Shown: positions 24,501 through 36,699 of the stretch, piece after piece
How the letters are laid out: every line of letters starts with the position of its first letter
How positions within the stretch are numbered: the stretch's first letter is position 1
Origin: Vigna angularis
Lineage: Eukaryota; Streptophyta; Magnoliopsida; Fabales; Fabaceae
Direction: 5' to 3'
Assembly: GCF_016808095.1 (NCBI RefSeq)
Contig: NC_068979.1
Span: 20,047,444 to 20,111,443, forward strand
DNA length: 64,000 nucleotides
The notes under the pieces: model-generated
Told to the model about the DNA's origin: nothing
Database searches by the model: none
What the model saw: only the letters and a program-made list of their open reading frames with translations
Made by a program: the position numbers and the translations under genes

Positions 24501-24984
24501 AAATCTCATTTCACTTTTGTTGAGTTTGATAATTTGGATATCTCTTCTATTATCTAAACATTCACATTTGATACAGCATTAAAATATTTGATTAAGATCA
24601 GAAATGCTTGATGCAAGTGTCATACCGCCATTTGGTTGAGACCACATTATTTTGAACAGGATAATGTTTCTGTCGGGTAACTGATTTATTTATGATTACA
24701 TTAATGCACCTGCAAAGGTCATTTAAATATCTGCAATATCAATTCACTTAGCCTCTAAGTGTGCCTTAAACTACACGTCTGTTCCCTAATTCGATGATTC
24801 TTGAGCCATCATAATCACACCAACTACTGATGGGCAAGGAATATTGCGGACTTTCATGTTATGGTCCATCATTTGCTTGGTTTGGTATGATACTGCATCA
24901 ATTATTGAAGAGTTTTGCCATTCTGTATTGGCCAAATTCTACCAATCCATGGCATTGAAATGAAGTTTTCATACTATTCAATAT
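21512..24984. other. AT-rich intergenic DNA with minor retroelement scraps
   Basis: No gene is supported. At about 22240-22330 the word acctaacaattgatatcaga occurs twice in near-identical form, resembling a Copia LTR end followed by a tRNA-Met primer-binding site. A tgataccaattattag word near 23178 looks like an inverted one. No complete LTR pair can be defined. Confidence 0.45.
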
Positions 24985-25552
24985 CGAACTGAATTTTACT
25001 CAGTGAATCGGTTAAATTATTTTAATCCGACACACTTCATTTTCTGCACAAGCGAAGGTAGCATCAATTTAGATGTTAGAGAAAGCAATAAAGCAGAGTA
25101 TCATTTTCCAATTACATCATCACATGCATCACCAAAATACCCTGTGGACCACAAGAAACTTTGTTATTGACGATTTGTAAATTAAATTAATGCACTAAAC
25201 ATAATCCTATGTCTCTACTTTTGGTCATTTTATAGAGTTTGGTATGCACCGCATTCGGGATTTGAATTGGCCTTGTGAATGAAGGAACTGAGTTTCCTAA
25301 TTATTCTGGATTTGAACTGGATTTGAACTGAGTTTCCTAAGAACAGAAATTATTCTGTTTTCTTTAAAAAAAAAAGACAAACTCCATTGGTACCACAGAT
25401 GCTACTGAAAATTGGTCCCAAAGACTCAATGCTAACTCCCTGATGACAGCATGGTTTAACAAATTCCAAAACTTCAGTTTTGAATTAGGAGACTTCGAGA
25501 ACTACATTGCGCTCAAAACTTAGGAGATTATGTTATAACACCGTATAAGTAA

Positions 25553-27147
25553 TGGAACGAGAACAGAGGAAGAAAGAATATATGTTTGAAGTGAATAAAC
25601 TGTATCTGTGTATATTTACAATAGCAGCACAGGTGTTTTATATACAAAGTAAAATGAGAGATGTTGGACAGTTAGCAATACAGCTGTCTTGGCTTAACGC
25701 ACTAACATTCCCCCCTAAGCCAAACATTTAAGTGACACACTCTCAATTTTCTTCTTCAATGTACTATCATCAGCAAACTTCACCTTGCTTTTCTTCGTTG
25801 TTTCAAAATTAATCAGTCATTCTCTGTGGCATGTCATATGGTTTGAACAACCAGAATCTAGGTACCACAAGTCAGATTGAGAGGAAGAGTTTTCTGCAGA
25901 AGTGGTTACCATCAAAGTCAACGATTCTGAATCTAAATCTTGTGCAATGTAAGCCTCTTTTCCTTGATATTTCTTCTGCCTACTCTTATCAGCATAGCAT
26001 TCATAAGCATAATGTCCATGCTTGTGACAATTGAAGCATTCCACACTTCTTTTATCCTTCTTTTGGTAACCTCTATCCGATCCGCCACTCTTCTCCACTG
26101 ATACAGGTTTGTCTTCTTGATCATCTTTACCCTTATCAGTCTTCCAATTCCCTTTTGCGTGTTTACCTTTCCACTTCTTGAACTTCTTTTTATCATTATT
26201 CTTAGAATGGTGTACCTTCAGGGCTTGTTCACTGTTCTTGATGGGATTTCTATCCAATAACCTCATCTCATGTGCCTCCAGCGAGCTTTGAAGTTCCTCA
26301 ATTTTCATTTTTGAAAGATCTCTCGACTCTTCAATTGCAACTACTATGTAGTCAAACTTCTGTGGTAAGGATCTCATAATCTTCTCAATAATCATCAGAT
26401 CATTGATTGACTTTCCACATCCTTTCATCTGATTCGTGATGGTCAGAACCTTGTTGAAGTATTCACCAACTTTATCACAATCTTCCATCTGCAATAACTG
26501 TACTGTCTCCTCAAGGTCTGGAGCTTTACCTTCTTAATGTTTTCTCCTCCCGCATGGCATCGCACCAAAATACTCCAAGCTTCTCTGGCAGTAATCGCAT
26601 TCTGGATCTTTTCAAAGTGAGTATCATCAACACATTGATGAATGAGAAACAACGCCTTGTTGTCTTTCCTCCTGACTGCAGCTTTCTGATCTTCTGAAGC
26701 ACCAAGATCAAGCTCTAGCCCATTGCCCTCAACGACATCACTCACATCTTGAAATCTGAACAACACTCTCATTTGCGTGTTCCATCTGTTCCAATTCTTC
26801 TCTGTGAGTATTGGAAGGTTTGCTGCTGGAACATCTATTCCTGTCATGCTTCAAACACTCTTCTTTGATCAAGAAACAGAATCTTGACACCCTTCTTCCT
26901 CCTTTGCCTTAATCACTCTGGCCAGCCACACTGTACCGTGAACACTACGCTCCTCAGGTCCTCACTCGACCTGGCTCTGGATACCAATTTAATGGAACGA
27001 GAACAGAGGAAGAAAGAATATATGTTTGAAGCGAATAAACTGTATCTGTGTATATTTACAATAACAGCACAGGTGTTTTATATACAAAGTAAAATGACAG
27101 ATGTTGGACAGTTAGAAATACAGCTGTCTTGGCTTAACGCACTAACA
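25553..27147 (-). mobile_element. Young gag-only Copia-type retrotransposon
   Basis: Two 155-bp LTRs (25553-25707 and 26993-27147) run TG to CA and differ at only 4 positions (about 97% identity). On the minus strand the primer-binding region TTGGTATCCAGAGCC follows the 5' LTR. A G-rich purine tract (TTAGGGGGGAA) precedes the 3' LTR. No flush target-site duplication is seen (AGTAA against ATGAG), although ATAAGTA and ATGAGTA occur next to the ends. The interior is only 1,285 bp: gag, zinc knuckle and the first residues of protease. Integrase, RT and RNase H are absent, so mobility would need another element's enzymes. It lies inside the duplicated amine oxidase copy. Confidence 0.88.
25817..26847 (-). 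pseudogene. Copia gag with zinc knuckle and protease start, frameshifted
   Basis: The frame opens at 26847 (MTGIDVPAANLPILTEKNW) and reads LFRFQDVSDVVEG, AREAWSILVRCHAG and KVKLQTLRRQY. It then shifts near 26490 into the frame beginning MEDCDKVGEYFNKVLTITNQ. The second part has IMRSLPQKFDYIVVAIEESR, a complete CX2CX4HX4C knuckle (CFNCHKHGHYAYEC) and ends with WYLDSGCSNHMT, the protease active-site motif. A stop replaces the Trp expected after CHRE. With the single frameshift corrected by nature or by slippage it would be a normal nucleocapsid. As written it is broken once in gag. Confidence 0.85.
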
Positions 27148-27740
27148 ATGAGTATGCTTTTGAAGTTCAATATATCAATCTCACTCTAAATTTGCAGTTA
27201 AAGAATGCACTAATTTTGAGTGAAATATGTGTCGCACCAAATACGTACCTGGAATATTCCACCATGTCTATAACATGTATGATGAATTGAGCATGAGAAA
27301 AGCCGAGAGAGTACAATTATCCGTCATTGATGTCTTAAATCAACTATCTGAACAACTTATAATAAGTTTTTTCACTCATATTCAAGAATGAAAAAAAATC
27401 CTCAAACTCAAGGACGCATATAATTTGAGACTAGATTCGAAGAAAATTGCTTCACCTTTTTGAGAAAATGAGCATTCATCTTCTCCTGCAACAAAAGCAT
27501 TCTTCCTACTGTGAGAATCATTTGGATGATTGTATCATCACCAAAAGGAACCACCCTCAACAAATATAGCTACAGAATAAATAACCAAACCTTCGCTAGG
27601 AGTATAGCTGGTGCGAAAGTTCAACTTCACACACACAAAATACTATTACAAGTTTACTCAAAAGAGTTAGCGTCTAGAAAAGTATATATACAAACATTCA
27701 CCTTCAGACTGAATAATCCGTAATGGTTTCACATTACTTT

Positions 27741-28896
27741 ATATGATTACATTTAAATGATTAATGTAAAAGTCTATTAAACAGTTAGATTATTCTATGT
27801 TTCTATTTCATATTACATAATATGATTTGGATCAGTAAATATAAATTTTAATTTGTATTTTATCTGTATACGATTTATATTTTGAGTGTGATCATTAATA
27901 TGAAATGAATATTTTCTATTAATTGTTTTATACGTTTTATAATTACTATTTGTCTTATTTAGATAAATAGTAATTATGTTGGAGCATAGATTTTATTTGT
28001 ATACACTCTTAATATACTAAAAAACCTATTTCATATTAAAGTTTTCAAATAATTAGGAAGTAATTTCGAAACAAGTTGCACTGATAGGCCAATAACAAAA
28101 TATAAATTATGAACGTTAAAATAATTATTACTCTAACAGAGTGAGAAAAGATAAAAAAAAACATTATAAAAGGACAATCTAACTTGTTTATAATATAAAG
28201 TTATTTTTAATGTGCCATGCAATTCTCATGATCATATATTCAAAACTTTATTTCACAGTGAGATCTGTACATAAGATATTAATTTTTTTCTCAATAAAAT
28301 TTTTATTTGATTCTATAAGAATGTTAATATAGTTAATATTTTTAAAAAATAAATATACAACTTAATACGTTATAAAAATAATATAGTAATGATAATAATA
28401 CAAACAAAAGATATTTATATTTAGGTATTTGAAGCTTGATTTTAAATTAAATATCTTTTGTAACTCTTTGACTTGGCTTATCCTTTTCTTTTTAAATCTA
28501 ACCATAAATAAAAAAAAACAAATGTTTCATCAAAGAATTCATTATCTTCTGACAATAACATATTATATTATTAAAAAAAGGAAAATAAAAAGTAAACACT
28601 TTATTTTATAACGAGATCTTTAAATAATTAATTTATTTTTCGATAAAAAATTTATTTGATCCTATTGGGTATGTTAATATGCTTACTATTTAAAAGTAGA
28701 TAAATATACATTAAATACATAACAAAAATGACATAATAATAATAAAACTAAAACGAAAAATTATATTTAGCCATTTCAAGCCTGATTTCTAATTAAATAA
28801 TTTTTCTAAGTCTCTTTGTCTTATCCTTAGAAAAAAATGTCTAACCATGTAGAAGAAACGACAACATTAAAATATTTGAAAATGTTAAAAAGGAAA
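27741..28896. repeat. AT-rich region with a diverged tandem duplication of about 350 bp
   Basis: A unit starting near 28251 (cacagtgagatctgtacata...) is followed by a diverged second copy starting near 28605 (taacgagatctttaaataatt...). Shared order includes 'tttatttgat-cctat', 'aaatatacattaaatac', 'taataataataaaac', 'tttagccatttcaagc' and 'cttatcctt..ctaacca'. No coding content was seen. Confidence 0.55.
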
Positions 28897-28958
28897 AGGG
28901 CCGAACCGGTGACCTCTTGAACTGCACGTCAAATGCTCTACCACTGAGCTACGGACCC
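28897..28958 (-). pseudogene. tRNA-Cys pseudogene
   Basis: Read from 28958 down, it repeats the start of tRNA-Cys (GGGTCCGTAGCTCAGTGGTA), with an extra base in the anticodon loop (CGTGCAGT). It then jumps from TTCG straight to GCCC, losing about 10 nt of the T loop, the 3' T stem and the adjoining acceptor base. The B box is destroyed and the T arm cannot form. A functional tRNA is very unlikely. Confidence 0.92.
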
Positions 28959-29449
28959 TATTTTATTTGTACAATTTTTGTTGTATATTTCCAAAATCTA
29001 TTTTTTTTTTTACATCAAAAGAATGTTCAAGCAATTTATAGTCTGTATTATAAAACTGAAAAAAATATGAAGAGTTTTGGTAATTTGTCCTACCGAAGTT
29101 GCACGATTCCATGTCTGACACATGTAAAGGACGAAGAAATGTATATATCATACTTTTCAGCACTATTCTTATATTATATATGAAACTGAACCTTACCAAG
29201 TGCAACATTGTATGGTATATGCGAATTTATTTTAAGCCAAAGCACTTTCTGACGAAGGGAGGGTCGCATCAAGTTAGATACTAGAGAAATCAATAAAGCA
29301 GGATCATTTTCTTATTACATCATCGCATGCATCACCAAAATACCTATTCTTAAATATCCAAGTGGACCACACAATAAACTTTGTAAATTATATTGAGGCA
29401 CTCACTTAGGTGATGATAAACACAGTCATATGTTTCTAGCTTTGTCATT
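28959..29449. other. 3' flank and 3' UTR of the amine oxidase gene
   Basis: No separate gene. The half nearest 29449 is matched by the decayed copy at 24985-25230, which suggests that it was part of the duplicated unit. Confidence 0.5.
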
Positions 29450-32400
29450 TTAAAGCTTGGCAATCACCCCATTTTGAATTGGCTTTGCAGATATCCCATT
29501 ATCTTTATCATCCAAATCACTTGCACTTGGGGGAACATCTACTGCTGGGGAACAATTGAAAAACCCATGTGGCTGCATCATGAATAGCAGAATAAAATTA
29601 GTGCCAATTCTATCAATACAGAATATTCTTCTTCTTTAAACAACTTTGTTGCTTCCACCTATGGAAATTGCTCCTACAAACTTAATATATAGTTCTCTCA
29701 CATATTCGAAAATGAACTTGGGTTTTGGATTAGGAGACTTCAAAGAAGATTCACACTGAAAAACTGTATTGACTAAAAATTTAGGAAATAAGCATGTTTC
29801 AGTAGTTCAATATGAATATTTTCACAGAAAGAAAGACAAGAAAATAAGCTCATTTTGAGTGGAATACCATAAGCAGAAAGCCAAGGCGTTCCACTGGCAT
29901 AACTGGCCAGTCTTCCAATCGAGGAATGTGTGTCATACCAAACACGTACCTGCAATATTTCACCATGTCAGATAACATCTACACAGAATGAATAAGAACA
30001 AAGTCTAAAGAGAGATTATTAGCCAAATATGTGTTAATCCATTAAACATTCTATATCGACTAGAGATACAACAAAAAAGAAATTTATGCAAATTATTGAT
30101 CAACTTTTTTTTTTCAAGGACACAGTCCATACAGTATCCGAACATGTGAAACAAAAACAAGTGAACTAACCAAAGAACTATATCAGCTTCCTCCAGTGAT
30201 CTATTTTGCTGAACCCAAGTAGCCAAACCCTCTCCAACACGTGGATTCTGATTAGGGAACTCTCCTCCAGGCTGCATTTCGTCTGGAACATAAGGAGTGA
30301 CCCAAAGATTGTGCTTCAAGAAAGCTGCTCTTCTCAGAAACTTGGCCTCTGAACCAGCCAAGGGTAAACAATTTGAACCAGGTACCAACTTGTATCCTGT
30401 TAGCTGCCCGGTTCGGTTTACCGTTCTGGTGTTTCTCACCTAAAACAGGAAATTCAAGTGAGCAACACTGGGTAGAATATGTTAAATAGTATGTTTTTTT
30501 AACAAGTAAACAATCCCACTTTGAGTGATATAACTGCAAGATAAAGGGTTACAAAAAAAATGGAATCTTTTGTTTCATTTTTTCTTTCAAGTGGAAAGAA
30601 CTTACAATCCAGTGTCGAGCAGATAAAGGGTTACAATCACGCATTGCTTCCAATTCTGATTTAAGCAGTTTTTCCTCTGCATAAAATGCGTTGTTGTGAA
30701 CATTATTCTCTCCTGGCTGTTCAACTTTGACATCCACCTCAACAACCTGGAGACGGAGAAGTAGAACTTTGTCACTATTTTCTCCTATTATTTGTGAATA
30801 TACCTCCTGAATTTCAGAATTTTGATGGAGGTGAAAGACCTATTCTTCCCTTTTTTTCAAAGGGAACCACACCATGGACTATTAAGTAACAAAAGAAGTT
30901 CAACATGATAATATCACAGGAAAGTAAAAAACGACAGAAACTTCATACAGACATGGGCGGCTATATCAAAGATCATGTTAGTTAATGTGACATTATCGAA
31001 AGTGATACTAATATGTACTCTTAATATTGGTATTATTCAAAACACCATCATTCTTATGCTTATCCTGCTACTGAATGCAAGCTACATAATTGAAGATTTT
31101 CATGCAAATATTTTTTTTTCTAAAACAAAATTTGAGACGAGCAATAATCGCATTACACTGGCTCAAAATATTGAAGTATGAGCATCCAAAATATTCCTTT
31201 CAGCATCTTGCCCAAAGAAAATTTTAGTTGAACTCTGACCTGATTAAATGCTTCACCAGGCTTGCAATCAACAGCCATGTCCATACGAGCAACAAAAAAG
31301 TGCTGGTGGACAGGCGCATATAATCCAGGTGCAATGGTTGTGCCATATTTTCGAGTTTCGCCTGGTTGCAACGCTCCTAAACTGAGAATTCCCGTGAGCT
31401 TGACCTCAGCTTCTATTTTTCCATCCTGAAAGAAGGAAACAGCAAATAGAAAATCAGAGAATCAATTCATATGCTTATGTTTGAACATTGAAATACACCA
31501 CCAAAACACATGAATGCCTGTAGAGGGGTAGGATAAACAGTATAGAACATAGCAATGAAAGTCAGAATAAACATACTAAGTGAAAGAATGCATTTCCTAA
31601 TCATGCACTTAGGATAAAATTTTTCTTTCTTTCTGGTTCAGCTGCTAGGGTACATAGCAGAACCCTCAGCTTGAAGCCAGTACTCTCTACTCATTTAAAA
31701 ATCTGGGACAACAACTATTATATATTTTAAATTTTAGAGTATCTCTGTGTATATCACCGAGCCTCAACCATGGTTGAAACTCTGCCAATCTTATCAGACA
31801 ACAACTTGCCTGATAGAAGTGCCAGAAAAATCCATACTCATAGTTAGCCACAGTGCATATAAAAGATACTGTCAGCCTTCTAGATCGTCGAACTTCAGCC
31901 AAACCTGTTCTCCAGTCTTGATGCTTCCATAAAATACCATGATCCTCTTCATGCAAGCAGACACAATTCTCTATAGTCTCAACACCTCCAGTAAAGTTTG
32001 TGAAGTGGGCATCGAAATATTTGACATAGCCTAAACAATCACAACCCTGCAATAAAGCCTCTTGCAAACCAAATTTTAATTTCATCTACGTTGAGAAAGA
32101 AGATTAATTTGACTAGATTAGAAGAAAATGCCTCGACCTTCTTGAGAGAATGAGCATTTTTACCCAAACCATCTTCTCCTGCATCAAAAGCATTCTTCCT
32201 ATAGTGAGGATCGTTTGGATCTCCATAAGGAACCACCATCTCAACAAAACTCAATCTGTGGGCCACTGGCCTTCTTCCTCGACTTCCATCAATATAGGCT
32301 ACAGAATAAATAACCAAACCTTCTCTAGGAGTAAAACCAATACGAAAGTTCCACTGCACACAAAAAAATTTACTTTTACAAGTTTACAACATAGCTTGTA

Positions 32401-35400
32401 TCAATTAGCCAGTAGAAAAAGTAAAGATACAGACAAGACAATCACCTTCTGCCATTGAATGAAGTGCCCGTTGACACGAAAACTTGGACCTTCAGGCTGA
32501 ATAATCTGTAATGGCTTTACATCACTTCTATCAACTCCTCCCCGGGTTTCACCACAAGTATAATTTCTCAGTGGATCAGCAGGTGGAAGATGGATCAGTT
32601 TTCGATCTTCAAACTCAAGAATTTCCATATTTTGCATGTCAACAAGTATATAGATTCCTTCAACTGGACGAGCATAGCCATTTTCCATGGGGCAGTCACT
32701 TTCAGTTCTGCAAAAGATTAGTGGTTTAGCAAGCCTGCGGCTAGGGGCGTCTGTTTCGCTATGATATCCTACACACCTGTAAGTTTCAGCTCCATTAGAA
32801 AAAACAAATCAATGAACTACCTTCATATGAAATGTGCTGAAATCATCTCAAATTAGCAACTAACCATGCATCCACCATCACGAGATCCATGTCGTCAATC
32901 CCTCTTCTCTTCATTGCTTCTCGAAATGGAGGGAAGTCCTTCACAACAGCCTCACATTCAGCATACTCCACAGCATCCTGTACATATAGAATGAATTACA
33001 CAATGCTATTCTGATTTGGAACTAATAGAGATAAGGACTAACAGGTAAGTGCGGAGGTTGCATTAATTTTACATATTAGAGTATTGTTGTCAAAAGTACG
33101 AGTTTTAGATTCAGAGGAATGAAGTGACATACAAGAGAATGAAACAATAATTTCTATTAATTGAGATATATTATCATGAATGGATAAGTTCATCAAACTT
33201 AGAGCACTAAGTTTGGATAACGGACCATGATAAGGAAATACGGTAACCAATCCAGGTTATGATGAAAATAGGAAAACTAATTCTAGCAGAGAATCTATTA
33301 TATGATATGATAAGATATTTTCATGTACTTTAATTGTTCTAAGTACGTTTATTTAATTGCATGCATGTGCAAAACAAATATGCTAGAATATTAACATTTA
33401 TTTGACTTCTATTCTATAAATATTTTGATGCAAGTTCTAGCAAAGGTGTTCAAATAGGAAGACTATAAATTATAATAAGGAGCAAAACTTTATCAAGTGA
33501 ACATATTTACCATTGGTGGCTGAACATTTGGAATGACTTTGGAAGAAATAACTTTGCCCCTATGGTGACCACCTCGAGTTGCTGCATGCACTTCCCTGAG
33601 TTCAACAATCCATATGCTAGTCTCATTTGACCTTTTGTTGTAAACAACCAATCGTGCTTTCCTTGGGGGAAGTTTCGAAGGAATCACAGGTCCTCCTTTA
33701 GTCCTGGGAAGCAAAGAAGGCTGGAAAGGTGGGAAGAAATATGCATCTGCTAATGCAATAACTTGCTTATCTGGTTCTACCAGGACTACTTCAACGAAGC
33801 GCATGCTATCCCTCACCTAAGAAAATAATCAAATAATGATAAATATGGACAAACAATCGTTTAACTTTCAAATGTTATTATTAAGCTGGCAAAAGTAAGT
33901 GATGTTTTCCCCATATAAATTCATAAACACTCAAACACAAACATATCATAACCATACTAGGTAATAAGTTTAAAGCTAAATCTAAAATGAAAGAGATTAT
34001 ATGAAGCAATCTACCTCAGGGGTTGCCCCAGCAGCCCGAACTGTAGCTACAGCCACTGATATTTCAGCAGCTAACAGTGGATCCAAAGGGTGGCAAGTTT
34101 GAGCTCTCGTCATGACTGGAATACCTATGCCAGGAAATAAGCAAAGAAAATATTTTTTTATAGAAGAAGAAATTTCATTAAAGACAAAAGAGAACAACTA
34201 GGGAGCGAGTATACTGAACCCTTTGAATAAAAAAATTCTATACACATTAATGCAAAAAATCTGAGAAAAACATGGAAAGAAGACGAGTCCGAACTGTTCA
34301 ACATATAAAACTAATCACATGTCTTCACCTAACACTACCAGCTTAAATTTTTAGATGAAGGCACCAGAATGGTTTTATACAACATTTTAAAATGTAGTAA
34401 AGCTTCCAAATCTCCCTAAAAATACAAGTAGCGACACTTTTGTATCAAAGAAGCAGAAGACTTCAATCACAGATCAAAAAATTTGGCAAAGAGACATTCT
34501 TAAAAAATGTTCCTCTCAAACTACACCCACTAAGGGACTACATAAACCACAAAGTGCACATTTTTGTGGGAGTGAGAAAATCCGGCTCATATAAGATAGC
34601 ACTACATCAGTTAGTGTCGAACAAGTCAATTTAACTTTACTTACTCTATAGAAATTAGAAAATTTTCAACCCAACTACGCACTAGTAGATTAAGTGAATT
34701 GACTAATCAAATTAAAAAAAAAAACTATAAAAATTAACTACATTTTTTTATTAATGATCTTTTATTTATTTATTTATTTATTTATATACACAATAGTATC
34801 AAATATTTAAGTAGTCAACCAATATTAAAAATGCTAATATCTTCAAATTACATTTGTTTTTTCAACATGATAACGGTCAATCTTTGACTCACCAAATGAG
34901 TCAAATTGATTTTAGTCAAAACTACTCTACCTGATTGAGTTGTGTACTTATCTTTATAGCTTTTAAAATACACATCACTTAAGCCTCACAATATTAATAG
35001 GTTGACTACAGCAAATATCTCAAAATCAATCAAAAAGAGAAATGGTAGGAAAAATATATTTAAAATAAAAAATTTTAAATCACGATGACTGCCTTTTTAT
35101 ATTTTTATTTAATGTTATATGCAATGCTTTATTTTTCATTCTTACACATTGATTTATCCTTGTAATGTTAAGAGACTTAATGATGATTTCAAGAGAACAT
35201 AGATAGACTTCCTTACCTAGTTATATTAGTAATCCGTATAATAAAAGGCTTACCAAGGTAATTTCTAAAAGAATTACATATAAATTTCGTTTATCTTTAA
35301 AATTGGAAATTGTTATTTACGCCCTTCCATTTTCACTAACATATCTTCTATTGCAAATTTTTCCCTAAAAATAACTTTTATCCATAAAGGAATTTCCGCA

Positions 35401-36102
35401 AGTGTAAAAACTTCAGACATTCCAAAGAGTAACTTTCAGAAGCCAATTTTTAGGAGAAAGATGTTATAGTGAAGAGGGAGGATTAGAGGGTGGTGGGGAG
35501 AAAGAATCCTATTCTTGCAACAAGAAGGAATGTTGGAGATGCAGAGACAGTAGTTGGGGAAACCTAAGACCATTAAGAGGAATGCGAGGAATCTAGAAAT
35601 AAAAATGTCGAAAGAGGCAAACACCCTCTTTCACAGTAAAGCCAAAACACAATGTTGGTGTCATTGAAACAATTATTGCATCCACAAGGAACAGAGATGG
35701 TTGAATCGTCTACCATGATGACATGACTGACTTGCACAGTAAATAAACGATTTTTCTTCAAGGAACAGAGAAAGTGAGTCAAATGTTAACTTTTTTATAA
35801 ATTGGCTTCAAAACAATACTTTCTGAAATGTTAACAGTCCTAGAAACTCCATTTTTGGGAAAAGAAATGTAAAGGGAAATCAATAAAAAGGTGTTTGAGT
35901 GAATACCTTTGGTGGTGGAGGTGGTTTTGGGAGGAGGATCGGGGAAGGAATCGACGGCGGACATGAGGGCGGAGACGGGGGGTCTGTTTCGGAAGGGGTC
36001 GGCGGCGGGGTGGACCCAGGAGGAGGGAACTGCGGAGGAATTAGAAGCAGTGGGGTTGTTACTGAGATTATTTGGCGTCGCTTTTTCCTGAGCTGTGGCC
36101 AT
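29450..36102 (-). CDS. Peroxisomal copper amine oxidase (primary amine oxidase)
   Basis: Twelve exons, 5' to 3': 36102-35907, 34124-34015, 33816-33511, 32977-32865, 32776-32446, 32353-32138, 32046-31810, 31425-31240, 30746-30606, 30439-30171, 29949-29868 and 29572-29450. They join in phase to 769 codons plus TAA. The enzyme oxidises primary amines, probably di- and polyamines, to aldehyde, ammonia and H2O2. The catalytic base Asp409 is in AFDAGE. The topaquinone precursor Tyr493 is in [11 protein letters not shown]. The copper ligands are His543 and His545 (VHQHFF) and His709 ([10 protein letters not shown]). The C terminus AKL is a type-1 peroxisomal signal, and the Pro/Ser-rich N terminus has no signal peptide. 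It resembles Arabidopsis At2g42490. Intron 7 is of GC-AG type. Intron 1 (34125-35906) is the longest at about 1.8 kb. Confidence 0.95.
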
Positions 36103-36279
36103 TGTAAAGGGTTAGCGAGCTCACCGTAGAAAACTCCACCGCAGTAGTATTCCAGTGACATACAGCAACGCCTCACTGCACAACGCAACACACGCCGCGG
36201 CCCCCACACGACAGCAGCAGAAAGAACAACAATAACAACCTCAAAACTGTGGGCACCGCTGTTTTGGTCAATACGTTGT

Positions 36280-36510
36280 GGAATGATTGATTGAACAACG
36301 TATGAGATGCGTGACCAGTGCTACTTTTGGGTGATGATTGAAAGTAATTGAACGAATGTGGAGGGGAATGCGTCAGCAGTGTTGCTTTTCCCTGAAGATT
36401 ATGGAGATGAATCACTGTTGCTTTTCCATGGAGATTGAAAGTAATTGAACAAATGGAGATTCGTCACCACTGCTGGTGCTTTTTTGCATGAAGATTGAAA
36501 GTAGCCGAAA
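36280..36510. repeat. Imperfect repeats upstream of the amine oxidase start
   Basis: The word gattgaaagtaattgaac(g/a)aa and the linked 'cagtg(c/t)tgcttttccctgaagatt' recur about three times, starting near 36338, 36434 and 36490. They lie 180-400 bp upstream of the ATG at 36102, in the promoter or 5' UTR. Confidence 0.6.
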
Positions 36511-36699
36511 GTGCGGTTGGTTGATAAAGTTAATTGTCTATTCCTTCTCTTCTCCGTTTCTCCTCTTTGTTGTGTGTGACCTGACAGAAGGCACCAATAG
36601 TCTCTGCTGTTTCAGACAATATGGCCATTCAGCAAGCAGCAACAACACATCAGACTCCAACATAGGGAAGCGGAACATACAATAACCAGCTGCAAGTTG

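Larger units (their letters stand above)
24985..27740 (-). pseudogene. Duplicated, decayed 3' half of the copper amine oxidase gene
   Basis: Three blocks are collinear with the intact gene at 29450-36102. The block at about 24985-25330 matches its 3' flank and end (29180-29495). The block at about 25465-25550 plus 27148-27400 matches intron 11, a remnant of exon 11 and intron 10 (29725-30120). The block at about 27420-27740 matches exon 6, intron 5 and the start of exon 5 (32110-32525). Exons 7-10 are missing by deletion and exon 11 is cut down to about 20 bp. A 1.6-kb Copia element is inserted between the first two parts. Frames are destroyed, so no product is expected. Retained introns show a DNA-level duplication, not retroposition. 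Confidence 0.8.

Noticed and set aside
27511..27723. Independent small gene
   Set aside because: It is on the opposite strand of the decayed amine oxidase exon 5-6 copy and is a shadow frame.
28897..28958. Second functional tRNA-Cys
   Set aside because: An extra anticodon-loop base and the loss of half the T arm and B box make it a pseudogene.
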